Assembly (NCBI GenBank): GCA_035610835.1 | Contig: CM069454.1 | Location: 68,644,291-68,708,290 of the forward strand | Source: Ophiura sarsii | Taxonomy: Eukaryota; Echinodermata; Ophiuroidea; Amphilepidida; Ophiuridae | Length of the DNA: 64,000 nucleotides | Direction of reading: 5' to 3' | Shown here: in pieces, positions 47,091 through 58,658 of the stretch | How positions within the stretch are numbered: the first letter of the stretch is position 1 | Layout of the letters: each line of letters opens with the position of its first letter | Position numbers and translations under genes: made by a program | Notes under the pieces: generated by a model | Database searches by the model: none | What the model was told of the DNA's origin: nothing | What the model saw: only the letters and a program-made list of their open reading frames with translations

Positions 47091-47734
47091 ACTTATGACA
47101 CGCATGGAAACCAATATAACAATATCAGAAATCAATTGCGTACAAAATAAAGTAGTTTATTTCTTGAATTTATACAAAAACAAAGAGTTTTAATAGGAGT
47201 CAGATCCCATACAATTAGGTTTACCCAAACTAATTCTGACTGTAGCATTTGGCTGGTTTCATGTGGGTATCATTTGTGTCACACATGACTGTCACATGGG
47301 TATCATATGTATAATACAGGAATGTCACATAGACATCACATGCGGAACACATGGCACATAATTATTAAATGAGTAGCAAATAAATATAACATGGATGTAC
47401 CATGTGATAACATGATACCAAGAAGAGCTTCATTTGTAACATGATACTTATGTGACTTACATGTGGTGCTCATATGTTATCCATGAGACGTCCAATCCTC
47501 ATAATGTCCATGTGATACTCATCGCTAAAACAATACCCATTAGAACAGCTCATGAAATGTTCATGTAATTACAAAAGGTCACCCATCTGATGATACTCAT
47601 GTGGTGCTTTAATGTTATCAATGTGATTTCCATGTGACATGAAAGTTAAATCCATGTCATACACATGTTACCCATACACCTTCATATTACAATTACACAA
47701 AATGTTACCCACGATGTCCATGTGACACCCATAT

Positions 47735-47965
47735 GAGGTCCATGTGAGAGGTCCATGTGATGCCCACATGTTTTTCATGTGATACCCACATAATTTCCAT
47801 GTGAGGTCCATGTGATACCCACATAATTTCCATATGAGGTCCATGTTATATCCACATGATTTCCATATGAGGTCCATGTGATACCCACATGATTTCCATA
47901 TGAGGTCCATGTGATACCCACATAATTTCCATGTGATACCCACATATTGTCCATGCAGTACTTGT
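47735..47965. repeat. 33-bp minisatellite related to the 24-bp array
   Basis: Units of TCCATGTGATACCCACAT plus AATTTCCATATGAGG; about six copies. Shares the CCATGTGATACCCACA word with the array at 46200-47090, so both come from one founder. Confidence 0.85.
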
Positions 47966-48026
47966 TACCCATCTGGTATCCACAAGAGCTGCCCATGTGA
48001 TTCTAAAGTAACCCCTAATAGTGCTG

Positions 48027-48328
48027 TCAGTTATACCAATATTTAACCATAGCCTGCCTGACCCACGTCATCTCAGGACTCGATGTATGACTCTCCCCCA
48101 TGCTCATACTTGACTGACTACGATAGCTCTGTGGACTCACTGGACTCACAGGGCTGGAGGCGGATCGGTTGGACACGACGGAGGAGCTACGAGACACGCC
48201 ACAAAGACACTTGTTTCTGACGGGCAGGGAGCTGCTGAGAAGTTTCATCAGCGTTTCGTACTGTCGTCTGCGTCCATTTTCAAGGGGTTGTTTGCCGATT
48301 AAAGAGTTGTTGTTGTTCTGCTGCATGT
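48027..48328 (-). CDS. Terminal coding exon of an unidentified gene (Ser-rich tail)
   Basis: On the minus strand, acceptor TTTACCCATCAACCCCTAG is followed by two bases of a split codon, 99 codons and TGA. The sequence starts MQQNNNNSLIGKQP, then GRRRQYETLMKLLSSSLPVR, a short Cys pair (NKCLCG), a serine-rich stretch (SRSSSVVSNRSASSPVSPVS) with SP/TP-like sites, and ends WVRQAMVKYWYN. Codon usage and the clean splice site argue for a real exon, unlike the surrounding repeats. GRRRQYETLMKL has a passing resemblance to the tetramerisation helix of p63/p73 proteins, but the preceding beta strand is absent; I do not assign a family. Upstream exons should lie at higher coordinates. Confidence 0.65.
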
Positions 48329-49436
48329 CTAGGGGTTGATGGGTAAAAATATATGCAAAATGATTAAAACATTCCATGCAGAATAACATGCATGACCTCT
48401 GTGTCATGATGGGAGAGACATCAGCATGTAATCTAGTCATAGACATAGAGAGGACATCATAGGTACAGCACTTTATGTGCAATGGCTGGCATTCTTCATT
48501 GATTGTGAGAATGCAAAGTGCGTCGCATTTCAAAGATACACGTGCAATATCAAGATGTATTTGATAGAAACAAGATTATTTGACTCAGTTTATAATTGAT
48601 TTCTTTGTATTATATACATGTACATGTACATGCAAATCATCCTTGTTTATGTATTTTTCATGTTAATTTGTATTTTTGTTTTATATGTTGCGCCTCGGAA
48701 TAGTTTTACCTAGATTGACGGCGCATAAATGCCATTATTATTATTATTCTATGATGGCACCTCTCAACTTGAGCTCACACAAAATTTAAAGACAAGATTT
48801 GCCTGATCAGAGAAGGTGTTGCCAAAGCCTTAAATTATGAGCCCAAACAGGCTATATTTAAAATAATGTCAAAAGATACTGTACATCTTCATTCATTTAA
48901 CTCTGTGCAGTGATGTCAGAGTGTATCTCGCGCGTGAATGAAACCTTAAATGTTGGCTTGAGACTGGATGTCAGTGAGTCCTTACAACTTAAAAAGGCTA
49001 TAGTAAATAATGTGCCATCCGAAAAAGATTTGTCAATATGGCATTTCTTGACAGATGTAAAAGTTTGTAGATAGTGGCTTTGCCAGCTTGGCGTTAAAAA
49101 ACCTTTTTAGTTTGTTGTCCGAGTTCCTTTATGGACGATCATTTTATACATACATACATACAATGTAATGCACTAATGTAAGTACCAAGACTAATCCTCG
49201 CATGCGTGCAGGAATGCTGCATCAATCACTAGAACACACGCTAATGTCACTGTACGGAGTTAGATGAGAACAACAAAATCATACTTTTTGACAGAATTAT
49301 TTTAGTTGATCTGTATAAGAATCCCTTATTGTTGCCAACATTTTGACATGTTTAGCCCAATATTGTTAGTGAAAATAACTGGTCGAATGCTTCTTACATT
49401 AAACAAAGTGCATAGAAATGGCTAAAAAATATCTAT
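48329..49436. other. Probable intron or intergenic sequence
   Basis: Contains a LINE-type tail ending in ATT repeats (48680-48750: GCGCCTCGGAATAG, GACGGCGCATAAATG) and a block near 48890-48930 (ATTTAACTCTGTGCAGTGAT) shared in diverged form with 45025-45060. No exon recognised. Confidence 0.45.
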
Positions 49437-49503
49437 CCGGCAACACTGTGTAGATCTATCTGGCAACACCGTGTAGATCTATCTGGCAACACCGTGTAGA
49501 TAC
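49437..49503. repeat. 23-bp repeat TCTATCTGGCAACACCGTGT, 3 units
   Basis: Three adjacent units, the first slightly diverged. Confidence 0.75.
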
Positions 49504-50279
49504 AGAGTAGCAGAAGAGATACAATATGTCCGCACAAAAATGCTTCAGTAGCCTTTATTTTTTTAATCAGATACAAAATTTAAAAATATACTATAAAAAA
49601 AAGATAAAAAAGATAAAAAAAATAGCATAATTTCAAAAAGCGTTCCATAATTTGAAACAAACTATTTTATCAATGGCTCTTGAATGGGATGAAATCTGTC
49701 ATTGTGGATATTATATTGGTTTGTGTAGTTTATCACGTGTTAGGGACATTGAGTAAAGGTTTTTAAAATTAAGGTCCTTTTTCTTTAAAGTAGAATCAGT
49801 AAGTCAGGCAATTTTGTTTAAAAAGTTCAATTAACAAAAAGTGGATTCCCCCATTTCCATTGATGAGCTGGTTGAAAGTAGAAACAATAATTGTCTTACA
49901 CCTTCATGTATAGGACATGGTAACATTATGTATATAAACTGAAGCACTTTTTGGGACACACTGTATAGATTTATAGACAAAAATAAAAGACAGATAAAGT
50001 GAGAACGAGATTTACAATTATTCTTTATTTTATTTGGGTCTAAGATTGATTGCATCGCAAACAAGTTTATTCATTTGTATTTTGATATAATTGGTGCAAA
50101 TGGATTACTTTCAGAACATCACAATGAAGAATAATAACAGTTCAGTTTATTTACATACTGTGCTTGCAACGAAGAAGTGCATTAAAATGATGTGTGTAAT
50201 TCAATACAATAGTGTGGGTGAAATTTAATATTTTCTTTCAAACATACATACAACGTTCCTACACTCTAGGCATTTGCGA

Positions 50280-50700
50280 ACCAATCAGAAAGCAGAAACT
50301 AAAACATGTGAAGTGCATTAAATGTCAAATTGCACTATGTGTGCGCATCATACATATGCGCACCATGCATATGCGCACCATGCATATGCGCACCATGCAT
50401 ATGCGCACCATGCACTTTGTTTTGATTAATTATTCACGCAGCACAGGTTTGTCCATCGGGTGACACTGTTGCAAATTTTGATTAGTTTTGTTGTGTATGA
50501 ATTATAGGTCAATACATGCGTATGTTTTGCTTCTTGAAAAATCGAGAAAAATCAATGCACTTGCGCATATGTTGATATGCTCACAACAGCACTCCCCTAC
50601 TGGGTCGTGCCATTATTCACACATCAAAATCAGCGCGCATGCATTGATTTCTCTAATTTTTCTCCATACAACACATTTATTGACCTATAATTATAACACA
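50280..50700. repeat. Dispersed repeat, copy 2, uninterrupted, with 15-bp array
   Basis: Second copy of the repeat at 39240-40045. Inside, ATGCGCACCATGCAT is repeated four to five times (50350-50412). The right half (50506-50687) is an imperfect hairpin with ends TAGGTCAATA / TATTGACCTA. The site equivalent to 39472 carries no MITE. Confidence 0.75.
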
Positions 50701-51047
50701 CTACTAATGTGTTCAACTAACATTGTACTAGTGCGTTATATCCATACTGTTAAAATAATTCTCACCAATAATGTTTGGATTACAAACTAATTTTGAGAAA
50801 ACATTTAGATTAGGTCATTTTGTCATCCATCAATAAATAGAAAGTGACACTGCAATACGCAAGATGTCAGTATTTATTGAGAAATAATTCATCAATTTAA
50901 TTTATCATCGTCACAAGCACAGTGTTAATATCTAGAAACACTAGCAAGCATTCTCACAATCAAATGTACAGTTCATGATGGTAGCATAAATATACATAGT
51001 GGTAATGCCAGGCAACTTTGAGAAAAGGACAAAACATGTCAACCAAT

Positions 51048-51136
51048 TCCTCACCCCCCCCCCCCTCCTCACCCCCCCCCCCCTCCTCACCCCCCCCCCC
51101 CCACCCCCCCTCCTCACCCCCCCCCCCCTCCCCCCG
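51048..51136. repeat. C-tract cluster TCCTCACCCCCCCC
   Basis: Five C-runs of 8-14 bases separated by TCCTCA or A. The complementary strand has several G-runs close together and could form G-quadruplexes. Frames here are artefacts. Confidence 0.85.
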
Positions 51137-51299
51137 AGAAATATACATGATCTCTGATCCCAAAATACCACTCTGGTCATGCTACCCACAAACATATGTA
51201 CGGTAATTACTGAACTGTGCATTTGTGTATGGGAGTATAACAATGCCAAATAAAACATTATGCAAATGGATTATTTTAGTAAAAGGTGATTACCAGTGT

Positions 51300-52458
51300 C
51301 CTTGAAAATGAAAGTTAGCTAGCACCAGCAAAACAACACACATTACAAGAAGTTATTATATTAATAAAAATAGCAGCACACACAGGCAAAAGGGGTGCAA
51401 AGTGAATGGGTTAATAAAATGCATAAAAGTCAGCAATAAAACATAGGAAATGATTACCTAACTTGGCAAAATAAAACTTAAAAAAACAAACCTAGAAATA
51501 CCAAACACCAATATGACTCATTAGATATCTCTGCTTCTGTATTCCAGTTTTTGGTCAAAGAAACTACTAATTTTGGGCAGTTGAGATTTGTTCTCAAAGT
51601 GTGTGAAAATGTTCCAATACTTTCCACAAAATATTGCCTTTGAAATAAAAATCTGATACAAATTGGTGTAAAATACTGTATTTTGGGTTTTTTTTCTTCA
51701 TTTTTTAACATTAATAATGAAATATTTGAACAATTTGTTTAAAAAGTATCCTTAAAATTGCATTTTAAAATTTAGTTTAGACTACAGAGTGTTTCAAAAT
51801 AAATCCTCAAAATGCAACAAATATATAATAACAAACAACTACAAATATGTAACTCTAATAAATAAAGACTCTCAGTTTTATGCAAAGTTGCACACTACTA
51901 TTAACATCTAACAAATAATTTCAATAAGCAACATAAGAATGCAAATAAATATATTGCGGCAAAACTATGACACAATCATTAGGTACAAAATGTTCAAAAT
52001 ATCGACTATAACTTGCAGGAGTGATAACCACAAGTGACCACCAGTACAGCACTATGATAACACAATCATTTGATAAACCCCATAGACACTTTTGTCTTTC
52101 AAACAGCCTCTCTGATTGGACACTGGATTTATATTTCCATATATGCAACCAATCAAAAGCTAAATTTAGACCAGCAATTCTTATCATGTTTCTGATTGGT
52201 CCAATTATTGATACAGCCCTGAAGGCAACCAATCAAAATATATTTCATTTGGCAGATGCTGTCCATGGGGTTACACTCATGGTGTCGTAACACTTCAATT
52301 GAGAAGACAGCTGAGCACACAACCTTTTTAATGGATTTGTTTTTTTCATCATATTTCATTTCAAACAAAATTCCAGGACTTAAAATTACTATAGTTGAAT
52401 TCAATGCCAAATCTATGGTAAGACATTATGAAATGGCAGCAAGATTTACATTCATTTG
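51300..52458. other. AT-rich stretch without recognised gene
   Basis: Two CCAATCA/TGATTGG inverted pairs occur at 52105-52240; otherwise nothing. Open frames here show no motif. Confidence 0.4.
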
Positions 52459-52466
52459 GACATGTG

Positions 52467-52770
52467 CAGGGGTCGCATTCTGACGCGTCCTGGACCTCTC
52501 ACTTTCTTGTAGTGACGCGTCAGGTTTCAAAATTGAAGGAACCCCTTAAATTTGACGATGTATGGAAATGGAAACCTTAAGAAATTCTGTAAATTACTTA
52601 TCCATCCTTTGCTCACAATATAATTTTATTAAAACTGTCAGTTTTCAAAATACCCTAACTTCAGGACCCCTCAAATTCTTGGGGGATCCCTTAAATTTGT
52701 TTTTTGAAGTCCTACGGGGTCCTGACATTTTCATGGGACCTCTCACATTTTGGATCCAGTGCTATCCCTG
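52467..52770. mobile_element. hAT-like MITE with near-perfect 8-bp duplication
   Basis: Ends CAGGGGTCGCATTCTG and GATCCAGTGCTATCCCTG with subterminal GGACCTCTCAC / GTGAGAGGTCC partners in the expected order. Flanks GACATGTG and GTCATGTG agree at 7 of 8 bases. Different family from the CAGTGGCG MITEs. Confidence 0.75.
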
Positions 52771-53712
52771 GTCATGTGCTGTAAACTGTCAACTCAAAAT
52801 AAAGGAGCACCCAAAACTAACTGAAACCAAACTGTTGGTGGCGCTATATAGGTGAGCAAATGAAAATTGGGCAGCTAGCTGCAAAGTAAATCGTGGCAAA
52901 CAAAAATGGTGGTGCCACTTTAAGGTAGGTATAATATAGCTCTACTATCATGTATGGTGTGGTTTATCACAAGGTGGGAGGGGGAAGGGGGCTAGTGTTG
53001 CCAAAAATGAGCACAAAAACACTGGTTTTTGAAACCAAATAGTCCAAAATGTAGCCCAATTCATTTCCATCTAAACAAGGAGTGATCCATAAAGTATGTT
53101 TTTAACTCATAATGGTTCTTTTTTAGCCCAATTAGGCTTTTTCTTATAGGATTGTGCAATTGGCAACACTCGTAAGGAATGGTACTCAGGTAATAGATTT
53201 TTGTCTAGGTATTAAAGAATAACATGGGTATATACACTATGGGTGTATCATAATATCTAACGTAGTAATCTATACACTATATGGGTGCATATAAGAATAT
53301 ATGGGTGTATGATACTATGGGTGCAAGGAGAACATTTGGGAGGAGCATAATATATAGATAAACTTTTTATGTTAGGATGACCCGTCAACAATGGCGTAAG
53401 GGGACTGTTTCAAATCAAACTGTTTAATACCAATAACATACTTTAATGTGTGCCCCGATAATGTAGTAGGGTATTTCAGAATTGTAATCATTATAATGGT
53501 TGAGATTTTACAATATGAAGTTAGTACAGAATACACAATTAAGCAGACACATACATCACAGTCTTAATGAATGAGGGGAAACATACATTTGTTGTTTGTT
53601 TTTATGGTTGACCTATTTCATACTTTTCTTATGTGTGTTGTGTATACCACTAACCTCAGGCTCATATCCTTCAGGATAAATTTCAAAACTATTTACTTTT
53701 TTTGCACAATAG

Positions 53713-54107
53713 TTAGAGGTACACAAGAGTATAGCCAAGTGTATGCATATTTCACAATCGTTGTGTGAGAGGTAAACAAGAGTATAGCCAAGTGTATGCA
53801 TATTTCCACACAATCGTTGTGTGAGAGGTAAACAAGAGTATAGCCAAGGGTATGCATATTTCCACACAATCGTTGTGTGAGAGGTACACAAGAGTATAGC
53901 CAAGTGTATGCATATTTCCACACAATCGTTGTGTGAGAGGTACACAAGAGTATAGCCAAGAGTATGCATATTTCCACACAATCGTTGTGTGAGAGGTAAA
54001 CAAGAGTATAGCCAAGTGTATGCATATTTCCACACAATCGTTGTGTGAGAGGTACACAAGAGTATAGCCAAGTGAATGCATATTTCCACACAATCGTTGT
54101 GTAATAG
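53713..54107. repeat. 56-bp minisatellite, 7 units
   Basis: Unit: GAGGTACACAAGAGTATAGC, CAAGTGTATGCATATTTCC, ACACAATCGTTGTGTGA. Variants alternate TACAC and TAAAC. ACACAATCGTTGTGTGA is nearly palindromic. All three minus frames are open through it, which is a repeat artefact. Confidence 0.93.
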
Positions 54108-54605
54108 TTTTAAACATGAAGAAGACTCGCTTCAACTTCACACAGATGACATACTTTTACTAATACTTTTTTTGGATTAACTGACCTCGTATGTTTTTCA
54201 ATATCTAGGGCTAATGCTAGATCTTTTACTAATTGTGTCAGAAACAGTATGTAAGGTGGGACAGTGCGGACCATGTTATGGAAACATTACATGCAAAAGA
54301 AAGAATAACAGATAGTTAGCATAGCAGAAAAAATGGGGATACATTCAATCAATCAAAAGACTGGTATTGAAATAATATTTAAGCAAAATAATAGGTGTGA
54401 ATAAAATGTGATCTGCTCACTGTCACAAAGTCTTAGAGTATTTTAAAGAACTATCACTCTTAAAGAGAAGTGTAACAATAAAGAGTGAAGCGAACTGATT
54501 CTGATGTATCCTATACTGAGCAGCGGAATAAATGTAAAATCGCTTGAGCATAATTAATTTGATGGAGTGCTATATAAAGACTAACATTTATTTATTTTTA
54601 TTTAA

Positions 54606-55491
54606 GGTGGCTAACTCGGCTACGGTGACCGGCAATGATTTGCTTCAAAATAACAGAGGATGTGTATATTGATAAGAAAAGATGATACGCAAAGTTTGAA
54701 TTTTTTCCAACAAGCCGTTTTTGATTTACGGAATTTTTTGTTATTTGAAAACCCATTGACTTAATACACGAGGCGTAGCCGAATTCCCAAATACTGCCAA
54801 ATTTCAGAAAACACATAGTTTTGTAAATATTTTTTTCTCTTCTTTAAAGTCAATGTATGCTAAAGACTTTTATTTTATTTTGATGCCAAAACACCAAGGT
54901 ATAACACATTTTTTCCCCTCCACAACTGAGTGGTGATGGATGGTTTATTCACTGGGAATGTTAGTACTTTTTCACTATTTTCTAGAAACACTATATTGCC
55001 AAATTTTGTGAATTTCTACAGAAAAAACTACATGTTCAATTTACACAAACAAGGTGTCATATTAAAGGTAATTAAGTTTAGAAAGTTATCTCGTGAGTTT
55101 TTACTAATTAAGTGTTTCTAGACATTTTTACAGCCTTTTGAAAATTTCCCTAAAATCAAAAATGAAAAAAAAAAAAAAATCAAAAAGTAAACGTTGTATT
55201 TGCAAAAACTCACGAGAGAATTTAGGTAATATGCTTATACATTTATTCCCAATGTTTCATGGTCATAGCACTTTCCGTTTAGTCTACAGAAATTCCAGAA
55301 GGTGAAAATTTAGGGAATCTTCAAAAAATAAAGAAAAACATAAGAAATTTCAAAAATGATCCGAAAGTCCTGAATTAGGTAGAGGAAAGACTTATCTTTA
55401 CTGTGGTCCCAGTATAAAAAGTATAGATATAATTGATTTGGTATTACAGCAGTTTTTCTGTAGTGGTGGTGTAGGAGCCGAGTTAGCTACC
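54606..55491. mobile_element. TTAA-flanked TIR element, GGTGGCTAACTCGGCT ends
   Basis: TTAA at 54602-54605 and 55492-55495; ends GGTGGCTAACTCGGCT and AGCCGAGTTAGCTACC. Interior has a partial inverted pair (CTCGTGAGTTTTTA near 55090 against CAAAAACTCACGAG near 55203). No coding capacity. The third TTAA-targeting family in this window. Confidence 0.82.
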
Positions 55492-55579
55492 TTAAAGGGT
55501 TTTTGTGATAAAAGGTTTTTGTGATAAAAGGTTATGTTTTTGCAGTTTGAAGCAAAAACATGAAAAAGGATGCAGCTAA

Positions 55580-56700
55580 TGTAAGTTTAGTCTATCTCCC
55601 GGTGCACCCAAGCAGGCTATCATATGCGCAAAGCTTCCTAGTCTATCTCCCGGTGCACCAAAGCAGGCTATCATATGAGCAGGGCTTCCTAGTCTATCTC
55701 CCGGTGCACCCAAGCAGGCTATCATATGAGCAGGGCTTCCTAGTCTATCTACCGGTACACCCAAGCAGGCTATCATATGCGCAAAGCTTCCAAGTCTATC
55801 TCCCGGTGCACCCAAGCAGGCTATCATATGAGCAGGGCTTCCTAGTCTATCTCCCGGTGCACCCAAGCAGGCTATCATATGTGCAGGGCTTCTTAGTCTA
55901 TCTCCCGGTGCACCCAAGCAGGCTATCATATGCGCAGGGCTTCCTAGTCTATCTCCCGGTGCACCCAAGCAGGCTATCATATGCGCAAAGCTTCCTAGTC
56001 TATCTCCCGGTGCACCCAAGCAGGCTATCATATGCGCAGGGCTTCCTAGTCTATCTCCCGGTACACCCAAGCAGGCTATCATATGTGCAAAGTTTCCTAG
56101 TCTATCTCCCGGTGCACCCAAGCAGGCTATCATATGCGCAAGGCTTCCTAGTCTATCTCCCGGTGCACCAAAGCAGGCTATCATATGAGCAGGGCTTCTT
56201 AGTCTATCTCCCGGTGCACCCAAGCAGGCTATCATATGCACAAAGCTTCCTAGTCTATCTCCCGGTGCACCCAAGCAGGCTTTCATATGCTCAGGGCTTC
56301 TTAGTCTATCTCCTGGTGCACCCAAGCAGGCTATCATATGAGCAGGGCTTCCTAGTCTATCTCCCGGTGCACCAAAGCAAGCTATCATATGCGCAAGGCT
56401 TCCTAGTCTATCTCCCGGTGCACCCAAGCAGGCTATCATATGAGCAAGGCTTCCTAGTCTATCTCCCGGTGCACCCAAGCAGGATATCATATGAGCAGGG
56501 CTTCCTAGTCTATCTCTCAGTGCACCCAAGCAGGCTTTCATATGCGCAGGGCTTCTTAGTCTATCTCCCGGTGCACCCAAGCAGGCTATCGTATGCGCAA
56601 AGCTTCCTAGTCTATCTCCCGGTGCACCCAAGCAGGCTTTCATATGCGCAGGGCTTTTCAGTATATCTCCCGGTGCACCCAAGCAGGCATATGCGCAGGT
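55580..56700. repeat. 57-bp minisatellite, about 19-20 units
   Basis: Unit: GGTGCACCCAAGCAGGCTAT, CATATGCGCAAAGCTTCCTA, GTCTATCTCCC. Because 57 is a multiple of three, the array is open in frames on both strands and would read as 19-residue repeats such as LVYLPVHPSRLSY. Many differences between units are silent or conservative in no particular frame, and no splice or start context supports translation. Confidence 0.93.
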
Positions 56701-56702
56701 TG

Positions 56703-56830
56703 CCTCCTTAGCTCAGTTGAGCAGGAGTCAGACTGCCACGCAGGCGACCCGGGTTTGATCCCCGGCACCGGCATTTCCCCAAAATTTGACCTGTTTTTCT
56801 CCCCTGATAGTTGTATTCCCCTAAACCATG
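56703..56830 (+). mobile_element. tRNA-derived SINE, copy 2
   Basis: Head with A box (TTAGCTCAGTTGAGCAGG) and a good B box (GGGTTTGATCCCC), then AAAATTTGACCTGTTTTTCT and CCCCTGATAGTTG. Shares the tail with 14098-14235. Sits directly at the end of the 57-bp array. Confidence 0.75.
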
Positions 56831-57150
56831 ACCATGAAATTTTGATGCTGGAAATATTTTTCATTGAAACCTCTACTCGTAAGAACATGACTGTATTGTG
56901 ATGTAAACTCTTTTGAATCCAATAGGCCATGTGATGATGCGATCAACCAAAATGCACTGTCCAAAGTCGCTAATATTGATTTTGAGATTTTGTTTTCTAT
57001 TGTTTTGAAAACTATTTAGTTACTTCTATCGCTGGATTTAAGTGTGAATTTAAAATGGGAGTATTCTGCAACATACAGCTTTGAAAATAACCATAATTAT
57101 GATAAAAACTGAAAATGTGATATTTTCTCAACTTCAGACTCATTCACATA

Positions 57151-57404
57151 TGTGACGCGATCAAGAGGAATGAGTCGGATGTCGGGGAATCCCAAAATTG
57201 AGATATGGCCAATTCAAAATGGCGGCTTACATAAGTTTTTAATGGAAATTCATGTATACAATTTGACATAACTTTGGAACAAAACGTCGTATCGACATGG
57301 GGTTTTCAGTTTCTGAAAGCTCTACGTGTCTTCATCAAAACTCTATTAAAAACTCATTTTCGACCAGGGTCGACATCCGACTCATTCCTCTTGATCGCGT
57401 CACA
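57151..57404. mobile_element. MITE with perfect 34-bp TIR and TA duplication
   Basis: Ends TGTGACGCGATCAAGAGGAA and TTCCTCTTGATCGCGTCACA, arms exact for at least 34 bp through GAGTCGGATGTCG, flanked by TA. Interior unique and non-coding. Confidence 0.9.
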
Positions 57405-57406
57405 TA

Positions 57407-58583
57407 TGTTTGCAACATTGTGCAAATATTCCATGCTTCACTAAGGATTATGGGAAGATGTGATCTAATTTTGTCTTTAATGTTAGTCTTATTTTTTGAA
57501 ATGATAGCATTTTAAGGTCAAGATAACATTGACAATGTGATGAATAAGTTCAGTATTGCCAAACACAACATCCAAGAGCCCAAGTAGGGAAGATCAAAAA
57601 GGTACTTGCTATTTTGCTCAATAGGACAACTTGTTGCCAATTTTTGATCCATTGAAATCAACGGTTAAGAAATCAAGTAAGGTACTTATCACCTTGAATT
57701 GGGCTATTTTTTACAATCAATTGGGCTCAATTAGCACCATGTATTGGGCTCTTTTTATGTTCACTAGCCTACTTTCTACTATGAATTGGGCTCCTTTTCA
57801 CCACAGATTGGGATATGTTAATTACTAATGATGATATATTGGCAATACTGGATGATAAATATGTGCAATATTTAATGCATGAGTGAATGAAGGAATGACT
57901 AAATGAAGGAATAGATAAGGAGTAAATTTGCTTCAAAAAGCAGTGGTTTATTCAAAGAATACATATTTTCATGTTTATTCTATAATGATATTATAATTAC
58001 AAAATGAGCCAGTCTTTCCTAAGTTATTGGTTAAGTTGGGTTAATTGGCTAAACCATTCTAAAGATTATATTATATACATAATGGTTTCAAAATTAATTT
58101 TAACAAAGCAGTAATAAGTTATACATTCATGCTCAGTCAATCTGGAGATTTACCTTCAGAGCTATAGAGGGCGCCCTATCACAAGACTCTTTTTAATATT
58201 CAAATGTGAAATATCGAGAGGGATGTTTCTTCCAACTGCGTACTCGGTCTACCAATAAAATGACCACAACATAAGATATGATCATTTGAGATTTAAAGGA
58301 TAGGTGTAACTACAGTCCTCAAAATAAGTAAATGACCAGGTAATTAATATGCTCTCAACTCCAAAACTATATCTCTTACGTAAGAATATTAATTTATAAA
58401 GTTGTAAGAAAATCTCTTCTCTTTAATTTGAGATATAACACATGAAGATTGAATGAATATTCACTCAGTTATGTGCCCAAAACCCAAACAAAGTCAGTTT
58501 TTCATTTTAACATTTTGTTCGTCGACACGCAGCCTCGGACTAGCAACAGGCAGATTATTGATTAACTGTTAGCGATAACTCAC
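57407..58583. other. Non-coding stretch with scattered TTGGGCT words
   Basis: Several ATTGGGCTCnTTTT words at 57690-57815; otherwise AT-rich sequence with no exon recognised. Confidence 0.4.
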
Positions 58584-58658
58584 GGGTTGATAGTAAGATG
58601 AGGATTGGGGATGCTTCAATTGATCAATGCAGCCCATACACATACCTGTCACACGGTC
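58584..58658 (-). CDS. Possible small coding exon, minus strand
   Basis: On the minus strand, AACACGCAG is followed by 25 open codons reading DRVTGMCMGCIDQLKHP and SSSYYQP, then the strong donor GTGAGT. No family recognised. It could belong to the gene ending at 48027, but phases do not join directly, so other exons would be needed between. Confidence 0.3.

Noticed and set aside
46233..47135. A 300-codon minus-strand open frame and overlapping plus-strand frames
   Set aside because: The frame is a translation of the 24-bp minisatellite. All residues repeat with an 8-residue period and no start, splice or domain evidence exists.
48027..48328. Assignment of the minus-strand exon to the p53/p63/p73 family
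   Set aside because: Only a short helix-like segment is similar; the beta strand that precedes it in true tetramerisation domains is missing and no DNA-binding-domain exon was seen.
53613..54141. Three overlapping minus frames of about 130-160 codons
   Set aside because: All arise from the 56-bp array, which has no stops in any minus frame.
55560..56711. A 383-codon plus-strand frame of 19-residue repeats as a repetitive secreted protein
   Set aside because: The opposite strand is equally open, there is no signal peptide, and the unit is a 57-bp minisatellite.
56703..56775. Functional tRNA gene
   Set aside because: A and B boxes are present but the acceptor and anticodon stems do not pair; the SINE tail follows directly.
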